Origin: Neurospora tetrasperma FGSC 2508
Lineage: Eukaryota; Ascomycota; Sordariomycetes; Sordariales; Sordariaceae
NCBI RefSeq assembly: GCF_000213175.1
Contig: NW_009799104.1
Span: 1,022,205 to 1,086,204 of the forward strand
DNA length: 64,000 nucleotides
Direction: 5' to 3'
Positions 11,475 to 23,227 of this stretch are shown one piece after another. A program made the translations under genes and the position numbers. Each line of letters starts with the position of its first letter. Within the stretch, counting starts at the first letter, position 1. Under the pieces are notes generated by a model. It made no database searches and had not been told where the DNA came from. It saw nothing but the letters and a program-made list of their open reading frames with translations.

Positions 11475-14400
11475 GGTGAAAGTTGGACGGCCGCGGCTGT
11501 AACGAGACGAAGACCCGATATCTGTCCCACCGAAGTACAACAGGATGAAGAAGTAAGAATTCGTGTTATCCCTAGCACGCGGGACAACGGCTGATATATC
11601 TGATTTCTTGAGGAATGTTGAAAGTGTCCCCGAAGCCCCCTTGATGTAAAACCTGCCGCATTTCTGTAAAGAGAAGTTGCTTGATTGATAGAAGGGGTGG
11701 CAACACTAGGAAGCATGAATCCAATATCATCTCACAACTGCTGAATGATACACCACCTGCCTACTTGGTATGGGCGAGGTACGTGACCTAAGTGAAGTCT
11801 ATGATCCATCACAAAGGGCCGAATGTCCACGCCACATTAGTGTTCCAGGATACACTAGGAGATACAAAACATTCTCTTCACGGGACCATCCTCTTTGGGA
11901 AGAGTCTCCTCTATGCCTGGCCCCCGTCAATATGAAGGAAACGATGTTCATTCGCGGTGTTGTTCTTCTCGGGCCGCTACCACTGGCGGCGTCTACCACC
12001 ATCTTCGCAGGATGGAGGCTCATGGGCAAGGGTCAGCTGAAGGACTTTTGTTCATCCATGACACCCAGCGAGGTGCCCATTCGAATTTTTCAAAGCCTTT
12101 TTGTTTAAGAACTAGTGAATAGGAGGATGGTAAAGTGAGGGGCGTACTAAGACAACGCCCGTCATGAGGTTGCGTCTGGGTGTGTATCCTCTGGATGTAT
12201 CCGCACATTACCGAGATCCTGGAGGGCAGCATGAAGGGCATGCAAAATCCGGGGAAGATTAATATTAAGGCAAGTGATAGTGAAGAGAAGACTTGACGCA
12301 CATGGGAAATGAAGGAGTAGCATTGCTTCCATATGCTTATGAATCCCGTGCTCTGATTTGCTGGCAGCGAACCAATTGCCTTAGCGACTAAATCTTCATT
12401 GCAGCAGAATAAGGCCGGATGTGACCACTTGTCAACGTCTAGTGACCAAACTCCCGCGATCCGGTACACACCCGATTCAGATTTATCGTTTCAACGTCTG
12501 GGCCCGATGAATGCATGTTTGTCGGCATCAGTGGCACTGGGCATGGACTCCACTAATTCCGGAGATGACAGTTGTGGGCGCCAACGGCACCTGATGGCAG
12601 TGGTTGGTTACGGGGCGTTCCGTGAATGTTCTAGCATCCCGGTGACCCGGATCATGTAAGTCGACGGTTCCGTCTGTGGTCCCGAAAGCAAGTATGGACG
12701 TGCTTGAATCCCATATGGCTCGCACAAGGGCGAAGAACGTGGTGGGTAACCTCAGACAAGGCGCGCCGGCTGTTACGTCCGATCCAGAACCATGGACCAG
12801 ACGGAGTGTGCGAGATCCTGCCAGGAACCAGAGAGACAAGGCGCTTATTTAGTAACGAGTGTTCTCTCTAAGACCGAGGCTGTCTATGGTGGGTTTGCCA
12901 TCTCGTAGCCTTTTGTTTATCCATTTGAAGTATCTGGCGCTATGCGAGCAAATACAGCAGTTGCACTTGCAGAAGATAGCCCGTGTAAAAGGGACTGAAG
13001 ACAGACCCTCGCTAGAGATGACCGATGCCCACACTAAATGTCAACTGGCTCATGGATTCTCAAAACACGAGCCTTTAGGCAGCGGCCGTATAGCATCCTA
13101 TTTGAAAAATATGGACACTTGGCTGTGAGAGTGTGGTTTCCAACGCCGGTGGATCACCTGTCAAAGTTCAAAATGCTCTTTCTGGCACTCTTTCCAGATC
13201 TTGACTGTACTGGGAAGTTCACGTGCGAAATGTTTACTTACATATCATCGAGGCCTTGATATGCCAACTGCCTGTTGTGTAACGCTTTTTGCTAATCCTT
13301 CGTACACGGTAGATGATGTTGCATAACCGACGATGAGTCTCAAATCGACTGTGTCTCTGAAAAGATTGTACAGTTCTAGATGGCTTTTGGTTTATCGACG
13401 GGAGTCAGAACGGAGATGGCCTTGAGACATGGCTGAACGTCAAGCCACGTGGGTTATGTCGAATCAACCCAAAGCAGCGGAAGCGCCCTTGACAACCAAG
13501 CTGAATGTTAAACATGAATGTGAACCGCCTTCCTATGCTCTCTGACACCGGGTGAAGTCTGCCGAGAGAAGTGCTGGTTCGTATTGTGTTCACAGTGACG
13601 GCGCGAATGAGTGTTGTCCAAGCTGAACATGGCATAGAAATGAGGGGGAAAATCGCCGTTGATGAGAAATTCGCTGTGTGTGTGAGTAACCTCAAGTCTG
13701 AGACCCAATACCTCTGACAAGCAGCGCGCGCAAGTAATGATGTAAAGAGGGCACGGGAACATCAGACGTGATGTGTTGGACCAAGTCGGAGTGGTGTGTG
13801 GTGGTGGTAATATTGAATGCTCGTAGCAGGCTGTTTGGTTGTTGATGCTACCACCACCCCTTTTACCAATGCTGCCAGTCGAGTGTCTCGAACGTCTGCA
13901 GTGTAGTGTCAGGTGCAGATCAAAGAGGGCAACTGGCAAGCTCAGAAGACGGCGCTTGATGTTCCGAACCCCATATGGCAAGTAGGAGATGACCCCAGTC
14001 AGAGGAGGACGGGTGATGAGGATGAAGGACGTAAAGGAGAGACAAAAGGCCTTGCGAGGAGTTTTAAGTCAAGTACGGTCGTTGATGAGGTTCGCGTGGT
14101 ATATTTCTCTTTCTGCGTGCAAGTCGTATGCATGGCCTCGAGTTCCAGGCTGTCAGAGAAATCGAACCGGAAGAATTGGATGAGTTGGAAGTTGTTGGGA
14201 GGTTCCGCGAGTCTTCCGAGGTTACAGAGTTCCATGCTTCTCCGCACGTCCAGTGTCTCTAGAAAACCGATCTAGCCTCTTCCCCGCTGTCATCGATTTG
14301 GCCAGGAGAATCTGGGGTCAGCACAGCCCATCTTCCCCAGATCTCCAAATAGGACATTTTGGCGACATCTCCACACGCGGGCGCCACTTCCGCAGAGCAT

Positions 14401-17400
14401 CGAGATAGGACTTGGATATGCTTCCTCTTTCTCCTCTTCACGTTTGGAACCGCCATGGCTTGGGCTATATCTCGAAGCCGTTCAAGGTTGTAGGCACCAG
14501 AATTAATTAAGAGAAAAAGGAAAAAAAGCAACAATGGAGATTGCCAGCGCAGCGACATGTTGAGGGCTTCCGTCTGTCGATCACATTCAAGAAAATGGGA
14601 CAGGCGGTTTCCTCGGCTCCTTGCGCGCTAGCTTAACATGGATTAGTGGCTTCCCCGCTTTCTCGAACAGCTGCATGCGTCTTGGTGTGCAATTGTTTCT
14701 CTAGTCGACTTTGACAACAGAAAGGAATCAGACTGGACATTGGCGGCCCGACGCAGCTCAAGACCACGATTGACTCGGAGGTGAATGCGGCCTAGGATTT
14801 TTTGTTCAGCTGGTGAGAAAAGCAACTGAACGATTGGAGTTTGATCAAAAGTGAGGGGGTTCACCGAGATGGATTCGGTGGTTGTTCTCAGAGCACCAGG
14901 AGCACCCTTTGGCCATTTGAGAGATCTCAAGTAATCAAATGCAAATGTAGATGAAACGCGTAAGGTATTCGGCCTACAGTTTGGGTGCCGTGGCATTCCA
15001 ACATACTTGTATGAATGTTCCCTCAGGCCAAAAGCCTTGATGGCGTCAAGAATGCCAGAAGGCCCGTGCGTTGGCAGCGGGGAAAAGCACATGCGAGTGG
15101 ATGCGGTGTCCTTGAGCTCCCCGTCTCGAGTGGGGAGTGACGTTTCGGAGCTTGAAAGAGGCCACTCCACTCCAAACGTCGTAAATGCGAACATGTCAAC
15201 GTTGTCAGGGAGACAAAATTGAAATGTTTGAATCCGTCATCTTCGCGGCACGGTGGTACTAACCCAGACTTCATGAGAATGCGTGCCCAGCCAAACTCGC
15301 TCTACCAGGCTCGTTGGTTGGTGGTGTCGTCTGGATGTGCTGCGGAGCGAGTGCTATCGATTTCGCCGAGGCACTTGTCGGCCGCCAATACTCCATTACT
15401 CCAACAGACGCCTGTTCGAATGAGTTCTGAACCCCAACTTTTATGGCTGATTACCAGGACCGTCTGTGCCTGGCCTGGGCTTGGGGATTGGTTCCTTCCC
15501 CCACCCCCACATTTTGCACCTGCCGTGTCTGCATGCTTGCAGGGTTGGGAGGCAGGGAAGGGCCGGTGCCACTTCAGTTGTGTCGGAGGCTGCAGTGCAG
15601 TGCGTTCTGGGGTTGACCCCTCCTTCTCACAGGCTTCTCTTGGTCGAACGGCCGTCTTCCCCATTTTCCCGTGCGGAGATGCAGCTTCGATTCCGTCATG
15701 GAATGACTACCTGTACCTATGTCCCAAAAGTGGAAGTTAGTGGCAGCATCTTTCATTTCCACACCATACACTCCTCTCGGTGCAATAGATGACGGGAACC
15801 CCCACTTTGGCTCAGTCCGATACAAAGACTATCAGGCTGTATTTGCCGGCAAGCCAGGGGCTGAGGTACCCGTCGGAGAAACGGTGCGGGGGATTATTGG
15901 AGGCCAGCAAGCAAGCTCCGAGAGGGAGAAGAACTGAAGCGCCAGAAGTAGAAGTCAGTTGCAAGCGGCATGCCCTCCAAATGGCTGGGCGCACATAGGT
16001 AGATTTTCGGTTTGAGGTTGGCATCGTATAGGTACCTCTAGAGGTAGGTACCTCTCTGTACCTTACCTAATCACCTCTTGCTGTTTTCAGCCGTCTGCCT
16101 GTGGGTCTTTGCCATGTTTCCTTCCACTTTCATTCTTGGTTTGAAGCTCCTAATCGGGAAGTCTCGCACGCCCACTCTTTCCTCCGTACACTAGCAGATG
16201 GGAATGATGCTGTGTGCTCGTCAACTCGGTTTCATCTGCCAGTGTTTGTAAAGCCGTGCATCCATCCATCCATCCATCCATCTTTTTCACGTCTGCTTTC
16301 CCCCTGTCCTCGTTCAGTTCCCGGTCACCCAGCTGAGGAGACTTGAGACTTGACGATACAGTTACATCGACTGCTCTCGCCCTTCACTCACCCGCCGCAC
16401 AGCCAGTTGGAGACAGCGGATCAGAGCGGGACGCTGAGGACTGGACTTCATATGAGTCTTTGTTCGCGGTTGCAGTGCTGCAAACACCCGGGCGGTCTTC
16501 CTCCCCTTTCCCCACACTTGAATTGAACAAGCCCGCTTTGCACAGCACCCCGGCAACATCTTCCCCGGGCAACATAGCACCTGGGCTGAACATCCTCTTC
16601 TCCATCTTCTACCTCGAATCTGTGCCTATACAACCTCAGTCTTGTGCATAACCTCCAACAGACTGCCAAACATCAACGTTACTTCAGGGGGGCACCCAAC
16701 GAGGAGAAAGTGTTTCAGTCTGTCTAGAGCCCAGTCTCGGCTTCTGCTCAAACAACGTCGACGACACCGCGGCCTGGTGATTTGGTCCATTGATACTTAT
16801 CGTCCCAGACTCCAAGCGCACGAGGGCGGGACAAAGTCGCCTTGTACATAATTATTTCGAGCAATACGACGGTCTGCCGGGGTAGCAAAAGCAAACCAAG
16901 TCGGGCAACACAACAACGGTCCTCATTCCTCAGTATCCCCATTCCCCTCTTTTCTCCTCATTTTCACTTCCCAGCATTGGCATTCTGCCCCCTCTGTCCA
17001 TTCGCGCTAAAGGTCCTCGAGGCCTTCTTACAGCCAGGACACCACCCAAGATTATTATTATCATTACTATTGTATGTACTTCCATCCGGCATTCTTTGAC
17101 ACTTCTCCCCCCTGTCGTCCATCACTCGACAGGATTGGCACTTCTCCGCTTTTTGGGCGACGGGATGAAGCGCCGAGAGCTCCAAGTCAGCTTTCATCCC
17201 TCGGGTCATCCCTCTGTTCCTCCGCATCGCTCCATCATTCCACCCCCTATCCTCCTTCTTCTCCATCCACTCGAGTGTCGTTTCTCCTCATCTCGACGAC
17301 GACTCCTCACATACGCGAGAGTCGGCTAGTGCCGTCGTGTTGCCTTTGCGAATTGACACAACATACAGACTGGACCTTGCCCATCACCCCACTCCGCAGA

Positions 17401-18069
17401 CAAGGGCTCACAGACCTCCTCTCGTTGCTTTAGGTTGTGTCATTGGCGGTCATCCTGCCTGTTCCTCCCCGCCCTCGTCTTGCTCGACCTCTTTTCGGCC
17501 TCGGTGCTTCTACAACGTGCCATAGCCGTACGACATCTCGGCCCTTTCTCCATTGGTACCTCTTGACTGACGCCAGCTGCACTTGTGAGTAAACGGCCAT
17601 TTATAGGCTACAGAAAGTGGGTTGAGAAAAAGACACTACAACCGAAACTGGCAATTCTCACAAGGACGTGGGGTAAACACTCTCCAAAAAAGAGGACTGG
17701 TGATCGGCAAGGTCTAATACGGTGCTATTATTCAGGGCAGTTCGTTGCCCGAGCTTCTACCTTCGTCCACCCGTTCACTGTTTGGCCCTCACCGGAAAAG
17801 AGGAAGGGTTGTGTCTGGCGAAATCGCGTTGTTGTGCTACTCCGCAGTCTCATCCTGTCATCCATCCCGCGCAAGCATACACTGCCCAACCCACATCGAC
17901 GGCGTCCCTTGAACTTCCACCACCCGATCTTGACTACTCAAGTCTACAGTTCCCATTTAGACTTTCCCCTACCCCTCTCCTGACTCCAAAGCGACCTGCG
18001 TTCCTATCAGTCAGAATCAAGTAGTACCCATCCGGACTCCAAGTACACAAGGCAAACAACCCTGGCATC
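11475..18069. other. 6.6-kb tract without a recognised gene
   Basis: It lies between the divergent starts of the GH55 gene and the C2H2 regulator. I found no reading frame with family resemblance. The largest frames (e.g. 14643-15194 and 13508-13981, both minus) lack recognisable domains. A short minus frame at 14259-14558 begins with a hydrophobic, signal-like stretch but is otherwise unremarkable. A TATCC-type microsatellite, (CATC)6, sits at 16259-16282. A cluster of GGTACCT motifs lies at about 16022-16075. From about 16900 to 17560 the plus strand is strongly pyrimidine-rich, as expected for a transcription start and long 5' UTR of the downstream regulator. Confidence 0.45.
16259..16282. 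repeat. (CATC)6 microsatellite
   Basis: About six uninterrupted copies of the tetranucleotide are visible in non-coding DNA upstream of the C2H2 gene. Confidence 0.85.
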
Positions 18070-21000
18070 ATGATGTCCCAACAATCCGTTGCCGTTGAGG
18101 CCGCTGGTTCCCTACCGGGGAGTCATGCGCACGAGAGCGGAGAGGCCCGCCCTCAGAAGCCCAAGAATTTACCGTGCAAATTCTGTGCGAAGCGATTCAG
18201 GTAAGTGATCCTCAATCTCATTTCTCATCTTCCTTTTGATACTAATATTTGTTCAAGGCGCGTCGAGCATGTTCAGAGACACGAGAGAACCCACACCAAA
18301 GAGAAACCTTTTGAGTGCGAATGGGAAGGCTGTGGAAAGAGATTCGGACGACGGTAAGTTTCGATACTTTCATCTCAACCATCATCTCCGCATTTTCTGT
18401 GTACGCATTTGACAGTACAAGCCCACCGAGCCAGTCACTCTCACCTCCCACCTTCAACGATCCCCAACTTTTTCTGCTCTCTTTCCCCACGGCCTGCAAC
18501 CCCTCGCCCTCAAGTATAGCTTTGTTTAGCATCACACAAAAGAAAGAATACACTTTACCGTGGTTCACCTTATACCATCATTCATGACTCTTGAGATAGT
18601 CACAAGTCTTTTCATCGCATTATCCTACATTTGCTTACATGGACATCAGGGATCTTCTCGTCCGTCACGAGAAGCTTTGCCATCTCAACGATGGAGCCAG
18701 CAACAACAATAATAACGCCAGCAGTAGCAGCAGCAGCAGCAACAACAACAAAAATGCGAACCACAAAGATGGTAACAAACGACGCAAAACGTCTTCGTCA
18801 AGCGTCGTGTCTCCACCTCCACTAGAGAATCATACCGATATTCAAATGAAAACTCAGCATAGGCCAGCAACGCAATCTCAGTTCCCCAACGGCAGTATGC
18901 AGCCGTCCATGGTCTCGTCCATTCCATCTGACTCTAGGCTTCTATCAAGAGGTCCGGCTTGCAATCTTGATCTGCTTTCCGATGCGGCCACGCACCTTGC
19001 CTCCGGTGGTGAGGTCAACAACCTACAGCACATGCAGCCGACTATGATGCAAGGACTCTCGCAACAGCAACCCGATCTCCCCCCGGCCAAGTCTTACCAG
19101 GACTCCATGTCTTTCGCAAATCACAATCCAAAGCAGGAACATGGCGCTATGAATGGAGGATATTGTACGCAACCCCCGGGCTCCGAATTCGACCCCCTCT
19201 TCATGGGTGACTATGCGTCATCGCACGCCTTCCCTTCACTCTTCGACGGGGAAGCACCGTTTAGTATGTGGTCTCGCCCTGGACCCGAAAGCGGACTACG
19301 GGTTGGTCCCTCGAAGCCCAATTCGACATTTCCTTCGAGGTTTCCGTCGGTACAGCCGGAGCTTCGAGATGGTCCAGACGGGAGTGCCAGACTGCATGCT
19401 GATACGATGAAAGCAGCAAATTTGACGATTTCGGCAAAGGACCATTCCGTCATGAAAGCCAAGCTCGATGAATTCTCTTCGGTTCTGCCCAGCAACTTCG
19501 TGTTTCCTTCGCGCCATACTTTACAGAGATTCTTGGAGGGCTATTTCACTGGGTTCCATGACCATCTTCCCTTCATTCATCTGCCGACCTTTTTACCCGT
19601 GGAAGCTTCCCCTGAATTGCTATTAGCCATTACTTCCGTAGGTGCCCAGTACCGCTTCGAGCGATCTAGAGGCCATGCGCTCTGGTATGCCGCCAAAGCT
19701 GTTGCCTTGGAACAGATCCGACGACGAAATAGTTACGAAGTGCAGGGCCTTCTACCGACTTCGGCGGCATATAGCCCCCATTCCACGAGACCATCACCGA
19801 GCTCAGGGTTTCGACACTCGTATCCTTCTGTTCATCGAGACCGCCCAGTCACTCAAGACACACACCGGGAGCCCTAGTAAGTTACGTGCTCTTGCTTGCT
19901 GCATTTTATGAACGCTGACCCTTGATAGCTCCCCTAATACCCCACAGTCACGCCTCGAGACCATTCAAGCAATGCTTCTTCTTTTCGCTATAGGTCTGTG
20001 GGGGGCCAAAGCCATCCTCCACGAGGCACTGTCCCTGCAGAGCCAACTTGCCCTCTTGGTCAGGGAAGAAGGTCTCCACGGCGAGCCCAACCAAGCGCCC
20101 GACTGGGAGAGTTGGGTACGCACCGAATCAGCGACTCGAACGAAGCTGATAGCATACTGCTTCTTCAACCTCTGCAGTGTTGCGTACAACACGGTCCCCC
20201 TACTCCTTACATCCGAGGTCCAGCTCTATCTGCCCAATGCCACTCGTTTGTGGAGAGCAGGAGATGCGAACCAGTGGCAAGAAGTGCGACAAACCTCTCC
20301 CAGTACCGAAGTCCCTTTGCCAATCGCGTTTTCTCGGTTGTTCAATCGTGGGATCCAGGGCCCGCCTCCACAACTCACGTCACTGGGTAACTACGTTCTT
20401 ATCCATGCTATCCTCCAGCACATCTTTGTGCTCAAGCAGGCAACTTTTGCCACGTCCCTGGGAATGCAGAGAGCCCTAAGAGGGCAGGAGAATGAGGATA
20501 TTTGTCAAGCGATTCGAGTGTGGTTTCACAGTGTTGAGCAGCAACGACACGTAGAGGGGTTCGATACGTGGGATCCTGTCGACTCCAATTCGGTGGCCTT
20601 GCACAGGGTGGCGTTCATCAGGCTGAATACGGACTTGAATTCGAGTCGCCATCTCGAATCGCGTGCTTACAACGCCGCTGGGCGGGCCTATGCGGAGGCA
20701 CCTCTGCTTTTGCGTGGTATGCTACTCAATCGTGCAGTATATCAAGCTATTCAGGCACTTAGCCCGCTGGTCAAGATGGGCGTCAACTACGTGGCGAGGA
20801 CCAAGTCGCCTGAATGGGGCGTGCAACATTCCAGTACGATTCTTGTCTTAACTCTTGATCTTCCGTCCCTGGAACATTTATTGATCCCAAGCTAACCGAG
20901 CCTCTTCTGGTAGTGAGCAACAATGAATGCGCCGTCCTAGTATCCAAATGGCTCTTGACCCTCGCGTCCATCGGCCCAACCGACCCGCCGATAACATCCG

Positions 21001-21335
21001 AAGAAAGCCAGCTCCTCGAGGGCCTCCGCCGCATGTTAGACGAGACCGAGTTCGCCGTTCCCATTGACCCGGCTATCGGCGGAGGGGCACAACAAAATCA
21101 TAACCACCAGCAGAGGTCGACCGACGGGCCAGCTACCGACCCCACCAACCTTCGCCAGCTCGCGGCGGCCGTAGTCAGGTTATGGGCCGAGACGTTTAGG
21201 GGCACTCATATCTTTGAGTTTGTGGACATGATGGGTTCTGGGCTGGAAACCTATGCGTATCATATTGAGAATCCAAGGGACAGGACGCCGTTGGCTATGG
21301 GGAGGATGGGTACCAATCATCAGATGCAAATGTAG
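18070..21335 (+). CDS. C2H2 zinc finger regulator with fungal TF domain (AmdX/ADR1-like)
   Basis: Five exons (18070-18200, 18258-18353, 18650-19876, 19929-20833, 20914-21335) join to 926 aa. Two C2H2 fingers sit at the N-terminus: CKFCAKRFRRVEHVQRHERTH (C36, C39, H52, H56) and the next finger with C64, C69, H82, H87, joined by a TKEKPFEC linker. The RRVEHVQRHERTHTKEKPF...GRRDLLVRHEKL pattern is that of ADR1/AmdX-like fungal regulators, which bind GC-rich DNA. Introns 1 and 2 fall inside or just after the fingers. Asn/Ser/Gln-rich linkers follow (residues 90-130). From about residue 363 a fungal-specific transcription factor domain begins (FLEGYFTGFHDHLPFIHLPTF, then SRLETIQAMLLLFAIGLWG and LVREEGLHGE). 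Intron 2 is long (296 bp). A TAG lies just past the exon 3 donor and is spliced out. Its regulon is unknown; carbon or nitrogen source control is inferred from relatives. Confidence 0.9.
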
Positions 21336-22298
21336 TGAGGGGCAGCATGATTCACTGATTTGGGAAGAAGTCATTGGTATAGGGATAGGTGAACAAAGGG
21401 ACAGAGGCTCGGTGTCTTCTTGTTTGGGAAAACATTACACTGGCGGGATGTCATGGCGTCACCCGCCGGTCCGTATGGGCGTTGAACAGGCGGTTTTTGG
21501 AAAGAAATGGGTGATAATATAGAAACCATCATATTACAATTAACGTTCATGTTAGAGAACCGCCAATTCAATTGAGGAGACACGGTTTCTTCGTATAACG
21601 CAGAACCATACTTGTAAGGTTCTGTTATCGTGGAAAAGCCTTACATTCTACCTTTAATCTAAGCAGGGCAGAGTCATCCACTTTTGTCCCAATTATCACC
21701 CGCATCATTGCATAGCATCTACCGGTGGTGGTAACACATGGGGGCGATGGTCATGTCACAACCTACCCCAGCCTCTGGACCTAGCCAATCGGCGGCCGGC
21801 CAGGAGACTGTGCTGCAGTCATAGCATAGCCTCCCCGGGCCGGGGAACATGATGGCTATACTCATGATGGGACATTCTCCTGAAGGCTTTCCGCTCGTAG
21901 GCAATCTAGAAGCGCATGGAGATGGACTCCCAACGTGTGCTTTGAGCTACCTATAATTGGAAGGTTCGTTGGAAAACCAAGGTAGGTAGAACGCCGACAT
22001 ATGCAGGCGAGGAAAGGAAAAAAATCCATGCTTTGCTGAAATGAAGATGAGAATGCAAGTTTGCCTTGGTGTCAACCCCATCAGCACGATTGTACCAATT
22101 GCTACCACAGCAGCACATTTAAGGTTACAGCACAGCTGGGGGCTTCCCGCTTGACAGGGCAGCAATGTTAAAAAAATGTCAGCGTCGTTTGTCGTCATCA
22201 TGTCACTCAGCGCGCTTCAGGAGGAGCCGTGAAGATCTCGGAGTTGGAACCTCAAGAGAGTTAAGTGAAGGACTGATAGCTTGGTCTGATCCCCCCCC
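21336..22298. other. Intergenic sequence before assembly gap
   Basis: This presumably holds the 3' UTR of the C2H2 gene. No gene is recognised. It ends in C8 immediately before the run of N. Confidence 0.5.
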
Positions 22299-23227
22299 NN
22301 NNNNNNNNNNNNNNNNNNNNNNNNNNNNNNNNNNNNNNNNNNNNNNNNNNNNNNNNNNNNNNNNNNNNNNNNNNNNNNNNNNNNNNNNNNNNNNNNNNNN
22401 NNNNNNNNNNNNNNNNNNNNNNNNNNNNNNNNNNNNNNNNNNNNNNNNNNNNNNNNNNNNNNNNNNNNNNNNNNNNNNNNNNNNNNNNNNNNNNNNNNNN
22501 NNNNNNNNNNNNNNNNNNNNNNNNNNNNNNNNNNNNNNNNNNNNNNNNNNNNNNNNNNNNNNNNNNNNNNNNNNNNNNNNNNNNNNNNNNNNNNNNNNNN
22601 NNNNNNNNNNNNNNNNNNNNNNNNNNNNNNNNNNNNNNNNNNNNNNNNNNNNNNNNNNNNNNNNNNNNNNNNNNNNNNNNNNNNNNNNNNNNNNNNNNNN
22701 NNNNNNNNNNNNNNNNNNNNNNNNNNNNNNNNNNNNNNNNNNNNNNNNNNNNNNNNNNNNNNNNNNNNNNNNNNNNNNNNNNNNNNNNNNNNNNNNNNNN
22801 NNNNNNNNNNNNNNNNNNNNNNNNNNNNNNNNNNNNNNNNNNNNNNNNNNNNNNNNNNNNNNNNNNNNNNNNNNNNNNNNNNNNNNNNNNNNNNNNNNNN
22901 NNNNNNNNNNNNNNNNNNNNNNNNNNNNNNNNNNNNNNNNNNNNNNNNNNNNNNNNNNNNNNNNNNNNNNNNNNNNNNNNNNNNNNNNNNNNNNNNNNNN
23001 NNNNNNNNNNNNNNNNNNNNNNNNNNNNNNNNNNNNNNNNNNNNNNNNNNNNNNNNNNNNNNNNNNNNNNNNNNNNNNNNNNNNNNNNNNNNNNNNNNNN
23101 NNNNNNNNNNNNNNNNNNNNNNNNNNNNNNNNNNNNNNNNNNNNNNNNNNNNNNNNNNNNNNNNNNNNNNNNNNNNNNNNNNNNNNNNNNNNNNNNNNNN
23201 NNNNNNNNNNNNNNNNNNNNNNNNNNN
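22299..23227. other. Assembly gap (929 N) between C homopolymers
   Basis: A run of undetermined bases preceded by C8 (22291-22298) and followed by C25 (23228-23252). The unbroken C run suggests that sequencing or assembly failed at a C/G homopolymer or G-rich repeat. Any reading through the gap is meaningless. Confidence 0.98.

Noticed and set aside
14259-14558. 99-codon minus frame with a hydrophobic start (MSLRWQSPLLLFFLFLLINS)
   Set aside because: Signal-like start, but the remainder has no family, no intron signals and no promoter features; left as non-coding.
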